From Hymenobacter aranciens (GTDB lineage: Bacteria; Bacteroidota; Bacteroidia; Cytophagales; Hymenobacteraceae), in the NCBI RefSeq assembly GCF_030580865.1, contig NZ_JAUQSY010000005.1, positions 351,153-415,152 on the forward strand: 64,000 bases of DNA, written 5' to 3'. Shown piece after piece: positions 9,427 through 17,324 of this stretch. The notes below the pieces were generated by a model, which was not told the DNA's origin, made no database searches, and saw only the letters and a program-made list of their open reading frames with translations. The position numbers and the translations under genes were made by a program. Every line of letters begins with the position of its first letter. The stretch's first letter is position 1.

Positions 9427-10086
9427 CTACAAATCCCCTTTCGCTGCCCGGCTTAGCAGCTCACTGCGCGAGCGCACCTGCAGCTTCTCATACAGGCGTT
9501 TTACATAAGTATGCACCGTGTCGGGCGAAAGGCCGAGCTCGGCGGCGACCTGCTTTTCGCTCAGGCCATCCATCAGATGCTTAAGGACTTCCTGCTCGCG
9601 CTCAGAAAGCAGCTTGGGCTGCTGGCTGGGGGCGGGCTGAAAATGGTTCAGGGCTTTGCGGGCCACGGAGGGCGAGAGGGCGGCCCCGCCGTTCAGCACG
9701 TCGAGAATGGCCTGTTTGTATTGTGGCAGGCTGGTGGCGTTTTTGATGATATAACCCGTGGCGCCGGCCCGCAAGGCCTGGAAGATGCGCGTCGGGTCAT
9801 CGTGCATCGTTTGCAGGATGATGTCGGTGTTGGGCAGACGCTTTTTGAGCTCTGGCAGGGCCTCAATGCCGGTCTGGCCGGGCAAGCTCACATCGAGCAG
9901 AATGACGCGCGGGGCTATACTCAGTTCCAGCTCCTGCCACAGCGCCTCGACGGAATCGACTACAATAGGGCAGTTAAACTCGGGCTGGTAACACAAATAT
10001 TCCTGGAGCAAACCCCGCACGCGGGCATCATCTTCGACAATGGCCAGCGCAATAGGGTATGCCGTGACGGGGGGAGACGTGGGCAT
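9427..10086 (-). CDS. NarL/LuxR-family response regulator
   Basis: 219 residues. Receiver domain (about 10-130) with acidic pair Asp19/Asp20, phospho-acceptor Asp65 (VILLDVSLPGQTG) and the conserved Lys in GYIIKNATS; C-terminal LuxR helix-turn-helix (about 150-212) with LSEREQEVLKHLMDGLSEKQVAAELGLS split by the usual turn. It would be phosphorylated by a HisKA_3 kinase and bind DNA. The nearest such kinase gene faces it with only 15 bases between the two stops, so the pair is convergent rather than in one operon. Targets are unknown. Confidence 0.92.
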   Translation of the reverse strand: MPTSPPVTAYPIALAIVEDDARVRGLLQEYLCYQPEFNCPIVVDSVEALWQELELSIAPRVILLDVSLPGQTGIEALPELKKRLPNTDIILQTMHDDPTRIFQALRAGATGYIIKNATSLPQYKQAILDVLNGGAALSPSVARKALNHFQPAPSQQPKLLSEREQEVLKHLMDGLSEKQVAAELGLSPDTVHTYVKRLYEKLQVRSRSELLSRAAKGDL

Positions 10087-10154
10087 GGGGGAAGGGGGGA
10101 TGGGGGAATGTACTGCAAAGGTGCGGCCCCCGCCCCGCGCAGACTAGCGCTGGC

Positions 10155-10174
10155 TGTACCCTAAACAGGGTACA
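10155..10174. promoter_or_regulatory. Short perfect inverted repeat upstream of the regulator gene
   Basis: TGTACCCTAAACAGGGTACA: 8-base arms and a 4-base spacer, about 70 bases upstream of the LuxR-type regulator and just downstream of the broken esterase stop. It could be an operator or a short hairpin; there is no T-run. Confidence 0.35.
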
Positions 10175-10185
10175 AGCCCCGGCGG

Positions 10186-10688
10186 CTACTCAAATTTCAG
10201 CAAGCGGTTAAAAAACGGCAACATTTTTTGATACATGCGGCCGTTCGGACCCATCATGCCGCTGCCGTGGGTGCCCTCGTAGCCCTCGGCCGAATGCGTG
10301 ATACCGTAGGCCGAAAGCTCGGTATCGAGCATGCGGCAGGTGACGGGAATGTGCTTGAATTCGTCCTGCTCGCCCCAGTCGAAGGCCAGGCCTTTAGCTG
10401 GCGCAGGGCCGCCAGATGCTGCGGCACCAGCGCGTAGGGCGACGAGGCCGCCCACTGCGTCAGCACGGCGTCGCGGTTGGTCAGGCTGTCGGCCCCGAAC
10501 GACAGAGGCGGCCGCGCCCCAAACGCGCCCTTGCCCGGCGTAGGCGTATAGGCCCGCGCCATCTCAATATGAGAGACGACGACACGGCCGGCGGCCGGCG
10601 TGGTCTGAGCACGGCAAATGCCTGTTGAGAAAGCTAGTATGAATAGGCTGCGCCAGATTGAGGTACAAAAAAGTTTTACAAGGTACAT
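10186..10688 (-). pseudogene. Broken alpha/beta-hydrolase (esterase D-like family), frameshifted
   Basis: Two overlapping frames together encode one recognisable protein end. From ATG at 10688 a signal-peptide-like start (MYLVKLFCTSIWRSLFILAF) runs into MARAYTPTPGKGAFGARPPL and PYALVPQHLAALRQLK, then near 10385-10400 the frame changes to GLAFDWGEQDEFKHIPVTCR and continues to the stop at 10186, ending MLPFFNRLLKFE. This is the C-terminal half of secreted putative esterases, including the HGSG region with the probable catalytic His. The part that should hold the nucleophile GxSxG is missing, so there has been an internal deletion plus a one-base frameshift. Non-functional by inference. Confidence 0.65.
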
Positions 10689-10720
10689 AAGTGGGGATTT
10701 GGGATTGGGCACCAACACGG

Positions 10721-10762
10721 CGGCCCGACGGGTATGTAGCAGATACTACACCCGTCGGGCCG
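10721..10762 (-). terminator. Strong hairpin at the end of the paa cluster
   Basis: CGGCCCGACGGGT pairs with ACCCGTCGGGCCG and the stem continues with TGTAG/CTACA around a small loop. It lies 36 bases past the paaZ stop on the minus strand, where the cluster should end. No T-run follows, so termination may be weak or factor-dependent. Confidence 0.55.
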
Positions 10763-10797
10763 CTTACCCTCATTTGAGGTGCACCAAAAACGCCGGT

Positions 10798-12861
10798 TTA
10801 GTCCTGGTTTTGCTTCTTCACCATCGTCAGAATCGTCGCCACAGCTACCGTTTCGCTGGTTTGGTCGGTGATGGTCACCAGCCAGCGCACGATGCCCTTG
10901 GCCACGTCGGTTTCGTCGCGCTTCTCCTGGCCGATTTTTTCCTTCACCGTCAGCGTCACGCCGATGGTGGTGCCGGGGTACACCGGCTTGGTAAAGCGGC
11001 ACTCGTCGAGCCCGTAGTTCAGCAGCACCGGCCCCTTGCGCGGGTCCACGAACATGCCGGCCGCCTTGCTCAGGATGTAGTAGCCGTGCGCCACGCGCCC
11101 CGTAAACAGCGTGCCCTCCAGCGAAGTAGCATCGACGTGGGCGTAGAAATTATCGCCCGATACCTGCGCGAAGCTGGCAATGTCGGCCTCCGTCACGGTG
11201 TGCTTGTGCGTCACGTAGCTTTCGCCGATTTCCAGCTCCTCAAAGTAGCGCTGGAAGGGGTGCTTATCGTGCTCAATAATCTTCGCGCCGGTCTGGTACA
11301 CCTCCGTAATGGCCGTAATCATGCTCGGCGAACCCTGCAGCGCGACGCGCTGCATAAAATGCTCCACGCCGCGAATGCCGCCCATTTCCTGCCCGCCGCC
11401 GGCGCGGCCCGGTCCGCCGTGGATGAGCTGCGGCAGCGGCGAGCCGTGCCCCGTGCTTTCCTTGGCCATCTCACCATTCAGTACCAGAATGCGGCCGTGG
11501 TGCGTGGCCGCGCCCAGCACGAACTCCTGCGCCGCGCGGGCATCGTTGGTGGCGATGCTGCTCACCAGCGAACCCTTGCCGAGGTTGGCAAGCGCTACGG
11601 CTTCCTGCACGTCGTGGTAGGGCATCAGCGTCACCACCGGTCCGAAGGCTTCCACCTCGTGGCTGGCGGTGTACTCAAACGGCTTGTCGTTGCGCAGCAC
11701 GATGGGCGAAATGAAGGCACCCTTGCCGTAGCTGGCCCCGCGCTCGCTGCCCAGCACCGCAAACTCGTCGAGGCTGCCGTAGACGATGGGCGTATGCTGT
11801 GCCAGCTGCCGCACTTTGTCGCGCAGCAGCTCGGCCTGGGCGCGGCCGGCCAGCGCGCCCATCCGCACGCCCTCGGCCTGCGGGTGGCCAACGGTGGTTT
11901 GGCCCAGGGCTTTGCCCAGCGCAATCTGCACGTCTTCGAGCAGCTCGGCGGGCACGATGGCGCGGCGGATGGCGGTGCATTTCTGCCCGCATTTGGCCGT
12001 CATCTCCTTGCGTACCTCCTTGATGAAGAGGTCGAATTCCGGCGTGCCGGGCCGGGCATCCAGCCCCAGTACGGCTGCGTTCAGCGAGTCGGCCTCCAGG
12101 TTGAAGGGCACGGCCTCGGCAATCAGGCGCGGGTGGGCCCGCAGCCGCGCCCCGGTGGCGGCCGAGCCGGTGAAGGTCACCACATCCTTGTAATTCACGT
12201 GGTCGAGAATGCCCTGGCCTGAGCCAATAACCAGCTGCAAGGCGCCTTCCGGCAAAATGCCGGAGGCAATGATTTCGCGCACCACCGCCTCGGTGAGGTA
12301 GGCCGAGGGCACGGCGGGCTTCACCACGGCGGGCATCCCGGCCAGCAGATTCACCGCAATTTTCTCCAACATGCCCCAGATGGGGAAGTTATAAGCATTG
12401 ATGTGCACGGCCACGCCCTCCTTGGGCACCAGCAGGTGCTGGGCCATGAAGGTGCCGCCCTTGCTCAAACCCACCGGCTCGCCCTCCACGTAAAACGGTT
12501 TGTCGGGAAACTTGCGCCGTAGCGAGGCGTTGGCAAACAGATTCCCAATCCCGCCCTCGATGTCAATCCACGAATCGGCCCGCGTGGCGCCGCTCCGGTA
12601 GCTCAGCTCGTAGAAATTCTCCTTCTTTTCCTGCAGGTGAAAGGCAAGCGCCTTCAGCATCCGGCCCCGCTCGTGGAAGGTCATCCGGCGCAGCGCCGGG
12701 TTGCCCACGCGGCGGCCGTAGTCGAGAATGCTGGCGAAGTCGAAGCCTTCGGTGTTGGTGAGGGCAATGACGTCGCCGGTGCTGGCGTCGAGGAGCTCCT
12801 GGGGGGCGCTGCCGTCGTGGTTCCAGCGGCCGAGGGTGTAGTTTTCGAGGGTGGGAGTCAT
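10798..12861 (-). CDS. paaZ: Oxepin-CoA hydrolase / semialdehyde dehydrogenase PaaZ
   Basis: A 687-residue bifunctional enzyme of the aerobic phenylacetyl-CoA pathway. The C-terminal MaoC hot-dog domain (about 545-680; LEIGESYVTHKHTVTEADI, GDNFYAHVD, VAHGYYILS) opens oxepin-CoA; the N-terminal aldehyde dehydrogenase domain (about 1-520) oxidises the resulting semialdehyde with NADP. Glu256 (NLEADSLNAAV) and Cys295 (CGQKCTAIRRA) sit at the known catalytic positions. Length matches the E. coli protein. Last gene of the minus-strand paa cluster; separated from paaJ by a long inverted repeat, which may alter transcription between them. Confidence 0.95.
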   Translation of the reverse strand: MTPTLENYTLGRWNHDGSAPQELLDASTGDVIALTNTEGFDFASILDYGRRVGNPALRRMTFHERGRMLKALAFHLQEKKENFYELSYRSGATRADSWIDIEGGIGNLFANASLRRKFPDKPFYVEGEPVGLSKGGTFMAQHLLVPKEGVAVHINAYNFPIWGMLEKIAVNLLAGMPAVVKPAVPSAYLTEAVVREIIASGILPEGALQLVIGSGQGILDHVNYKDVVTFTGSAATGARLRAHPRLIAEAVPFNLEADSLNAAVLGLDARPGTPEFDLFIKEVRKEMTAKCGQKCTAIRRAIVPAELLEDVQIALGKALGQTTVGHPQAEGVRMGALAGRAQAELLRDKVRQLAQHTPIVYGSLDEFAVLGSERGASYGKGAFISPIVLRNDKPFEYTASHEVEAFGPVVTLMPYHDVQEAVALANLGKGSLVSSIATNDARAAQEFVLGAATHHGRILVLNGEMAKESTGHGSPLPQLIHGGPGRAGGGQEMGGIRGVEHFMQRVALQGSPSMITAITEVYQTGAKIIEHDKHPFQRYFEELEIGESYVTHKHTVTEADIASFAQVSGDNFYAHVDATSLEGTLFTGRVAHGYYILSKAAGMFVDPRKGPVLLNYGLDECRFTKPVYPGTTIGVTLTVKEKIGQEKRDETDVAKGIVRWLVTITDQTSETVAVATILTMVKKQNQD

Positions 12862-12885
12862 GGCAATAAATTAAGAAAAAAGAAC

Positions 12886-12975
12886 GTCATGCTGACGAAG
12901 GAAGCATCCTTTCACACCGAAACGAGGCAGTAAACCTGTGTATGCGTGAGAGGATGCTTCCTTCGTCAGTATGAC
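12886..12975. repeat. Long-hairpin repeat, GTCATnCTGA family, copy 1
   Basis: Arms 12886-12910 and 12951-12975 are complementary at 24 of 25 bases, starting GTCATGCTGACGAAGGAAG. The loop contains GGCAGTAAACC, sharing AGTAAA with the other copies in this window. It fills the paaJ-paaZ gap. Probably a non-autonomous dispersed repeat. Confidence 0.8.
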
Positions 12976-12985
12976 AGACGGGAAA

Positions 12986-14191
12986 TTAAACTCGCTCAAT
13001 AATCACTGCGTAGCCCTGCCCCACGCCGATGCACATTGTCACCAGCGCGTAGCGTTTCTGCTGCTTTTGCAGCTCAATAGCAGACGAGTTCAGAATACGG
13101 GCCCCGCTCATGCCCAGCGGATGACCCAGCGCAATGGCCCCGCCGTTTGGGTTAATGCGCGGGTCGTCATCGGCCAGTCCGAAGGCCCGGATGCAGGCCA
13201 GCGACTGCGCCGCAAACGCCTCATTCAACTCGATGATATCGATGTCATTCAGCGTCAGCCCGGCCTTTTTCAAGGCAATTTGCGTAGCCGGTACCGGCCC
13301 GATGCCCATGATGCGCGGCTCGACGCCCGCTACGCCCATGCTTACGATGCGGGCTTTCGGGGTGAGGTTATGCTGCTTGATACCTTCTTCCGAAGCTAGT
13401 AGCAGAGCCGCCGCGCCGTCGTTGAGGCCCGAGGCATTGCCGGCCGTCACAGTGCCGGTTTTGCGGAAGGCGGGGCGGAGTTTGCCCAGGCCTTCCAGCG
13501 TCGTGTCGGGCTTCAGAAACTCGTCTTTATCAAACAGCAGCGGCTCGCCCTTGCGCTGCGGAATGGGCACGGCCACAATCTCCTCGGCCAGCCGGCCGCT
13601 ACGCTGGGCAGCGGCGGCTTTCTGCTGCGAGCGCAGGGCAAACGCATCCTGGTCATCGCGGCTGATGCCGTCACGGTCCACCAGGTTTTCGGCGGTTTCG
13701 CCCATGGCATCGGTGCCGTAGGCTTCCTGCATCCGGGGGTTGATGAAGCGCCAGCCGAAGCTGGAGTCGGCCATCTGCGAGTCGGTGCCGAAAGCCTTGG
13801 AAGGCTTGGACATGACGAATGGAGCACGGGTCATATTCTCCACGCCGCCGGCCACGAACAGGTCGCCGTCGCCGCTACGGATGGCGCGAGCCGCCGCAAT
13901 ACCGGCCGATAAGCCCGAGGCGCAGAGGCGGTTGAGGGTTTCGCCAGGTACGGCGGTGGGCAGGCCGGCCAGCAGCGCGGCCATGCGGGCCACGTTGCGG
14001 TTGTCTTCGCCGGCCTGGTTGGCGCAGCCGAGGATAACGTCGGCAATGACGGCCGGGTCAACACCAGCGTTGCGGGCCAGCAGCTCGCGGATGGCCAGCG
14101 CGGCCAGGTCGTCGGGGCGCACGGCGGCCAGTGTGCCGCCAAAGTTGCCGATGGGCGTGCGAATGCCGTCGATGATATAGGCTTGGGTCAT
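12986..14191 (-). CDS. paaJ: Thiolase, 3-oxoadipyl-CoA/3-oxo-5,6-dehydrosuberyl-CoA type
   Basis: A 401-residue thiolase cleaving the beta-keto intermediates of phenylacetate breakdown to acetyl-CoA and succinyl-CoA. Acyl-accepting Cys in NRLCASGLSAG, active-site signatures NEAFAAQSLACI, NPNGGAIALGHPLGMSGAR with His, and final Cys in TMCIGVGQGYA. ATG at 14191 (MTQAYIIDGIRTPIGNFGG) is chosen; the frame extends upstream only into a repeat. It lies between paaI and paaZ, flanked on both sides by long hairpin repeats. The family is certain; the paaJ assignment comes from context. Confidence 0.9.
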   Translation of the reverse strand: MTQAYIIDGIRTPIGNFGGTLAAVRPDDLAALAIRELLARNAGVDPAVIADVILGCANQAGEDNRNVARMAALLAGLPTAVPGETLNRLCASGLSAGIAAARAIRSGDGDLFVAGGVENMTRAPFVMSKPSKAFGTDSQMADSSFGWRFINPRMQEAYGTDAMGETAENLVDRDGISRDDQDAFALRSQQKAAAAQRSGRLAEEIVAVPIPQRKGEPLLFDKDEFLKPDTTLEGLGKLRPAFRKTGTVTAGNASGLNDGAAALLLASEEGIKQHNLTPKARIVSMGVAGVEPRIMGIGPVPATQIALKKAGLTLNDIDIIELNEAFAAQSLACIRAFGLADDDPRINPNGGAIALGHPLGMSGARILNSSAIELQKQQKRYALVTMCIGVGQGYAVIIERV

Positions 14192-14220
14192 TTGCTTTTG
14201 GTTAAAGGAACGTCTAAAAA

Positions 14221-14335
14221 AGAACGTCATCCTGAGCGCAGCGAAAGGACCTCGCCCGCGCCGGTCGTAATAGTAAATGATTACTACCACAGAGAAGCGG
14301 GCGAGGTCCTTTCGCTGCGCTCAGGATGACGTTCT
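14221..14335. repeat. Long-hairpin repeat, GTCATnCTGA family, copy 2
   Basis: Perfect 39-base arms at 14221-14259 and 14297-14335, beginning AGAACGTCATCCTGAGCGCA, around a 37-base loop with TAATAGTAAATGATTAC. It lies in the paaI-paaJ gap, 29 bases upstream of paaJ. In RNA it would form a very stable stem within the operon transcript. Confidence 0.9.
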
Positions 14336-14349
14336 GATTTATCGTCCGG

Positions 14350-14778
14350 CTATAAAATCTCATTGCTGGTGCGGTAGGCCGTGCCCTTAAACAAGGCCAG
14401 CACCGCCCCATTCTGGTTGACGGCGCGCACCTGATACACGCCGATTTTGTGCTTCAAACTCTCTTCCCGGGCCTCCACCGTAATCACGTCGCCCGCCCGG
14501 CCAGCTTCCAGGTAGTCAATGGTTACGGTCAGGCCCACGCTCTGGCGTCCGTGGCTGTTGCAGGCGAAGGCAAACGCCGAGTCGGCCGCCGAAAACGTGA
14601 CCCCGCCGTGCAACGCCCCGAAGCCGTTGAGCATGTCGGGCCGGGCAGTGAAGTGCAAACGGCAATAGCCCGGCCCCACTTCGTCGATTTGCAGCCCCAG
14701 CCAGCGGCTAAAGCTGTCGCTTTCGAGCATCAGCGCCTTCACGGCTTCGGTGGGGTGGTTTTCGGGCAATGAATTCAT
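14350..14778 (-). CDS. paaI: Hot-dog thioesterase PaaI
   Basis: 142 residues, one hot-dog domain with GFGALHGGVTFSAADSAFAFACN, carrying the catalytic Asp region of PaaI-type thioesterases. PaaI hydrolyses dead-end ring-hydroxylated phenylacetyl-CoA and frees CoA. Its ATG overlaps the paaH stop (14775-14778, ATGA), so translation is likely coupled. Position within the paa cluster supports the name. Confidence 0.93.
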   Translation of the reverse strand: MNSLPENHPTEAVKALMLESDSFSRWLGLQIDEVGPGYCRLHFTARPDMLNGFGALHGGVTFSAADSAFAFACNSHGRQSVGLTVTIDYLEAGRAGDVITVEAREESLKHKIGVYQVRAVNQNGAVLALFKGTAYRTSNEIL

Positions 14779-15935
14779 TTACTCAGGAATAGCTCGCCGT
14801 TGCGCACCACGCGGCGCAGCAGGGCGGCAGCGCGGTAGCGGTCCTCGTGGTACTCGTTGTACAAGTCATCGAGCGTCGCTAGCACAGTGGCCGGGCCCAG
14901 CTCATCAGCCCAGGCCAGCAGGCCCTTCGGGTAGTTCACACCTTTAGTCATTGCCAGTTCCAAATCAGTCGCCGAGGCTACGTTCAGCGCCAGCGCATCC
15001 ACGGCTTCGTTGATGAGCATGACCAGGATGCGCTGCAGAATGGCGCGACCCAGCGCTTCGTCGCGGTTCGGCTCGGGCATGGCTGCGCCTTCGGTGTAGT
15101 CGTAGAAACCCCGGCCGGTTTTGCGGCCGAAATAACCAGCTTCAAACAGGCGTTTTTGGGTGAACGAAGGCTTGAAGCGTGGGTCGAAGAAAAAGGCCGT
15201 GAAGACGGATTCCGTCACCCGGTAATTCACGTCGTGCCCGATGAAGTCCATGAGCGCGAAGGGCCCCATGCGGAAACCGCCCAGCTCGGTCAGGGCCCAG
15301 TCGATGGTCGCTACGTCGGCCACGCCTTCCTCCAGCAGCCGGATGGCCTCGCCGTAGAACGGCCGCGCCACGCGGTTGACGATGAAGCCAGGCGTGTCCT
15401 TGGCCAGCACCGGGCGCTTGCCCCAGCTGGCCACCATATCGCGCACTTCTTCGGCCAGCCCGGCCCGCGTCTGCACCGCCGGAATCACTTCCACCAGCTG
15501 CATCACCGGGGCCGGGTTGAAGAAGTGAATGCCCACGAACCGCTCCGGCCGTTTGCAGGCCGCCGCAATGGAAGCCAATGATAGTGAGGAAGTATTGCTG
15601 GCCAGAATGCAGTCCGGCCCCACCACCATTTCCAGCTCCCGAAACAGCTGCTGCTTCACGGCCAAGTCCTCCACGATGGCCTCAATCACCAGGTCACAGT
15701 CGGCAAAGTCGTGAATGTCAGAAGTTGGGTGCAACAGCTTGGCGGTAGCCGCCGCTGCTTCCGCACTCAGCTTGCCTTTCTCCACCAGCTTATCCAGACT
15801 TTTCTGAATGCCGGCCACTGCCTTTTGCAGCGTACCCATGTGCTGGTCGAGCAGGCGCACCGTATGGCCCGCCTGCGCCACTACCTGGGCAATGCCCGCG
15901 CCCATAGCGCCGCTGCCGATAATGCCGATTGTCAT
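14775..15935 (-). CDS. paaH: 3-hydroxyacyl-CoA dehydrogenase PaaH
   Basis: 386 residues. N-terminal Rossmann fold with GSGAMGAGIAQVVAQAGH, catalytic His in FFNPAPVMQLVEVI (preceded by VGIHFF), and two C-terminal dimerisation domains (GFIVNRVARPFYGEA; KTGRGFYDYTEG). It oxidises 3-hydroxyadipyl-CoA with NAD in the lower phenylacetate pathway. Its start follows the paaG stop directly and its end overlaps paaI, so the three genes are one translational unit. Confidence 0.94.
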   Translation of the reverse strand: MTIGIIGSGAMGAGIAQVVAQAGHTVRLLDQHMGTLQKAVAGIQKSLDKLVEKGKLSAEAAAATAKLLHPTSDIHDFADCDLVIEAIVEDLAVKQQLFRELEMVVGPDCILASNTSSLSLASIAAACKRPERFVGIHFFNPAPVMQLVEVIPAVQTRAGLAEEVRDMVASWGKRPVLAKDTPGFIVNRVARPFYGEAIRLLEEGVADVATIDWALTELGGFRMGPFALMDFIGHDVNYRVTESVFTAFFFDPRFKPSFTQKRLFEAGYFGRKTGRGFYDYTEGAAMPEPNRDEALGRAILQRILVMLINEAVDALALNVASATDLELAMTKGVNYPKGLLAWADELGPATVLATLDDLYNEYHEDRYRAAALLRRVVRNGELFLSK

Positions 15936-16724
15936 TTAGTTACCGGTAAAAGTAGGTTGACGTTTTTCCAGGAAGGCGGCTACGCCCTCGCGGTAATCGG
16001 TGGTCTGGCCGGCGCGGAGCTGGTAGTCGCCTTTGGCGCGTAGCTGCTGCGTCAGGTCGTTGCCGAAGGTTTTGTTTAACAATTGCTTGGTATAGGCCAA
16101 GCCTTTGGTGGGCATGCCGGCCAGCTTGCGCAGCAGCGTCGCTACTTCCTGCTCGAAAACGTCATCGGCGAAGGTTTTGTAAATCATGCCCATCTGTACA
16201 GCCTCAGCGGCGCTTACTTTGTCGCCGGTCATCATCAGAGCGCTGGCGCGTTGCATCCCTACCAAGCGGGGCAGAAAGTAGGTGCCGCCGCTGTCGGGAA
16301 TCAGCCCAATCTTGCTGAAAGCCTGAATGAACGAAGCCGACTCCCTGGCTACCACGATGTCGCAGGCCAGGGCAATGTTGGCGCCCGCGCCGGCGGCCAC
16401 GCCGTTCACGGCCGCTACTACCGGCTTATCCAATTCGCGGATAAGGCTGATAATAGGGTTGTAGTGCAGCTCGACAATTTCGGCTACCTCCGGCGCATCC
16501 GGCCCGGTGATTTCGGCTAAATCCTGCCCCGCGCAGAAGGCCCGGCCAGTGCCGGTGATGCACACGGCGCGCACGGCGGCATCGGCCTGGCAGTCGCGCA
16601 AATGCTGCTGGAATGCTAATGCCAGCGGCTTATTCACGCTGTTGAAAACGCCGGGACGGTTGAGTGTCAGCGTGGCCACGCCATCAGCGAGGGAGAAGAG
16701 AAGAGGAGAAGAGGTGTCGGACAT
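15936..16724 (-). CDS. paaG: 1,2-epoxyphenylacetyl-CoA isomerase PaaG (enoyl-CoA hydratase family)
   Basis: 263-residue crotonase-fold protein. Oxyanion-hole segments GRAFCAGQDLAEI and AAVNGVAAGAGANIALACD; SFIQAFSKIGLIPDSGGTYFLPRLVG carries the acidic residue used by PaaG-type isomerases. It turns ring-1,2-epoxyphenylacetyl-CoA into oxepin-CoA. ATG at 16724 (MSDTSSPLLF) is preferred; the frame reaches upstream only into a palindromic repeat. No separate paaF hydratase gene is present here, so this or a distant paralogue must hydrate 2,3-dehydroadipyl-CoA. Confidence 0.9.
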   Translation of the reverse strand: MSDTSSPLLFSLADGVATLTLNRPGVFNSVNKPLALAFQQHLRDCQADAAVRAVCITGTGRAFCAGQDLAEITGPDAPEVAEIVELHYNPIISLIRELDKPVVAAVNGVAAGAGANIALACDIVVARESASFIQAFSKIGLIPDSGGTYFLPRLVGMQRASALMMTGDKVSAAEAVQMGMIYKTFADDVFEQEVATLLRKLAGMPTKGLAYTKQLLNKTFGNDLTQQLRAKGDYQLRAGQTTDYREGVAAFLEKRQPTFTGN

Positions 16725-16730
16725 AGATTG

Positions 16731-16802
16731 TAGAGACGCAATATTTTGCGTCTCGGCATTAGGGTTACGTTCTGGCGGGAGACGCAAAATATTGCGTCTC
16801 TA
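16731..16802. repeat. Doubly palindromic repeat between paaG and paaD
   Basis: Perfect 24-base arms at 16731-16754 and 16779-16802. Each arm is itself a palindrome (GAGACGCAA TATT TTGCGTCTC), so the locus can form a single long hairpin or two small ones. The arms overlap the immediate upstream region of paaG. Confidence 0.85.
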
Positions 16803-16814
16803 TATCATTCACTA

Positions 16815-17324
16815 TCAGGCGTGGCATTTAAAATAATCAAACGGCTCCAGGCAGTCATCGCACTGATAATGCGCCTTGCAAGCTGTCGAGCCAAACTGGC
16901 TGACCAAGTGCGTGTGCTCCGACTTACAAATCGGGCAGCGCACGGCCGTATCCTTGCCAAACAGATTGAGCATGTGCCCGGTAGCCGTGCCATCCACCGG
17001 CGGCGCAATGCCGTAGGCTTCCAGCTTCTCGCGGCCCGCCTGGCTCATCCAGTCGGTCGTCCAGGCCGGGCTGAGCTGGTTTTTGATAGTCAGCTTGGTA
17101 TAGCCTTCGGCCAGCAACCGCAGCCGGATGTCGGTGGCAATGGTGTTCATGGCCGGGCAGCCCGAGTAAGTCGGCGTAATGGTGACGGTAATCTGCTCAC
17201 CGTCTACCGCTACGCCGCGCACAATGCCCAGGTCCAGAATGCTGAGCACCGGCACTTCCGGGTCGCTCACTTCCTCCAGCAGCTGCCAGATGCGCGCTTC
17301 CGTCGGGGCGGCCGTGGCTACCAT
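16815..17324 (-). CDS. paaD: Phenylacetyl-CoA epoxidase assembly protein PaaD
   Basis: 169 residues. N-terminal DUF59/MIP18-like domain (EVSDPEVPVLSILDLGIV, TPTYSGCPAMNTIATDI) and a C-terminal metal-binding segment with Cys pairs (CPICKSEHT, C...HYQCDDC). PaaD is needed for a working PaaABCE epoxidase, probably for Fe-S or di-iron maturation. It overlaps the paaC end by 7 bases. Confidence 0.94.
   Translation of the reverse strand: MVATAAPTEARIWQLLEEVSDPEVPVLSILDLGIVRGVAVDGEQITVTITPTYSGCPAMNTIATDIRLRLLAEGYTKLTIKNQLSPAWTTDWMSQAGREKLEAYGIAPPVDGTATGHMLNLFGKDTAVRCPICKSEHTHLVSQFGSTACKAHYQCDDCLEPFDYFKCHA

Noticed and set aside
10618..12222. 534-residue open frame on the plus strand opposite paaZ
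   Set aside because: Antisense shadow of a clear PaaZ gene; composition is His/Arg/Val-rich with no domain, as expected from the complementary frame of GC-rich coding DNA.
12886..14335. Inverted repeats in the paa cluster read as simple terminators
   Set aside because: They recur with similar arms elsewhere, have long loops with a shared AGTAAA and no T-run, so a dispersed repeat explains them better.
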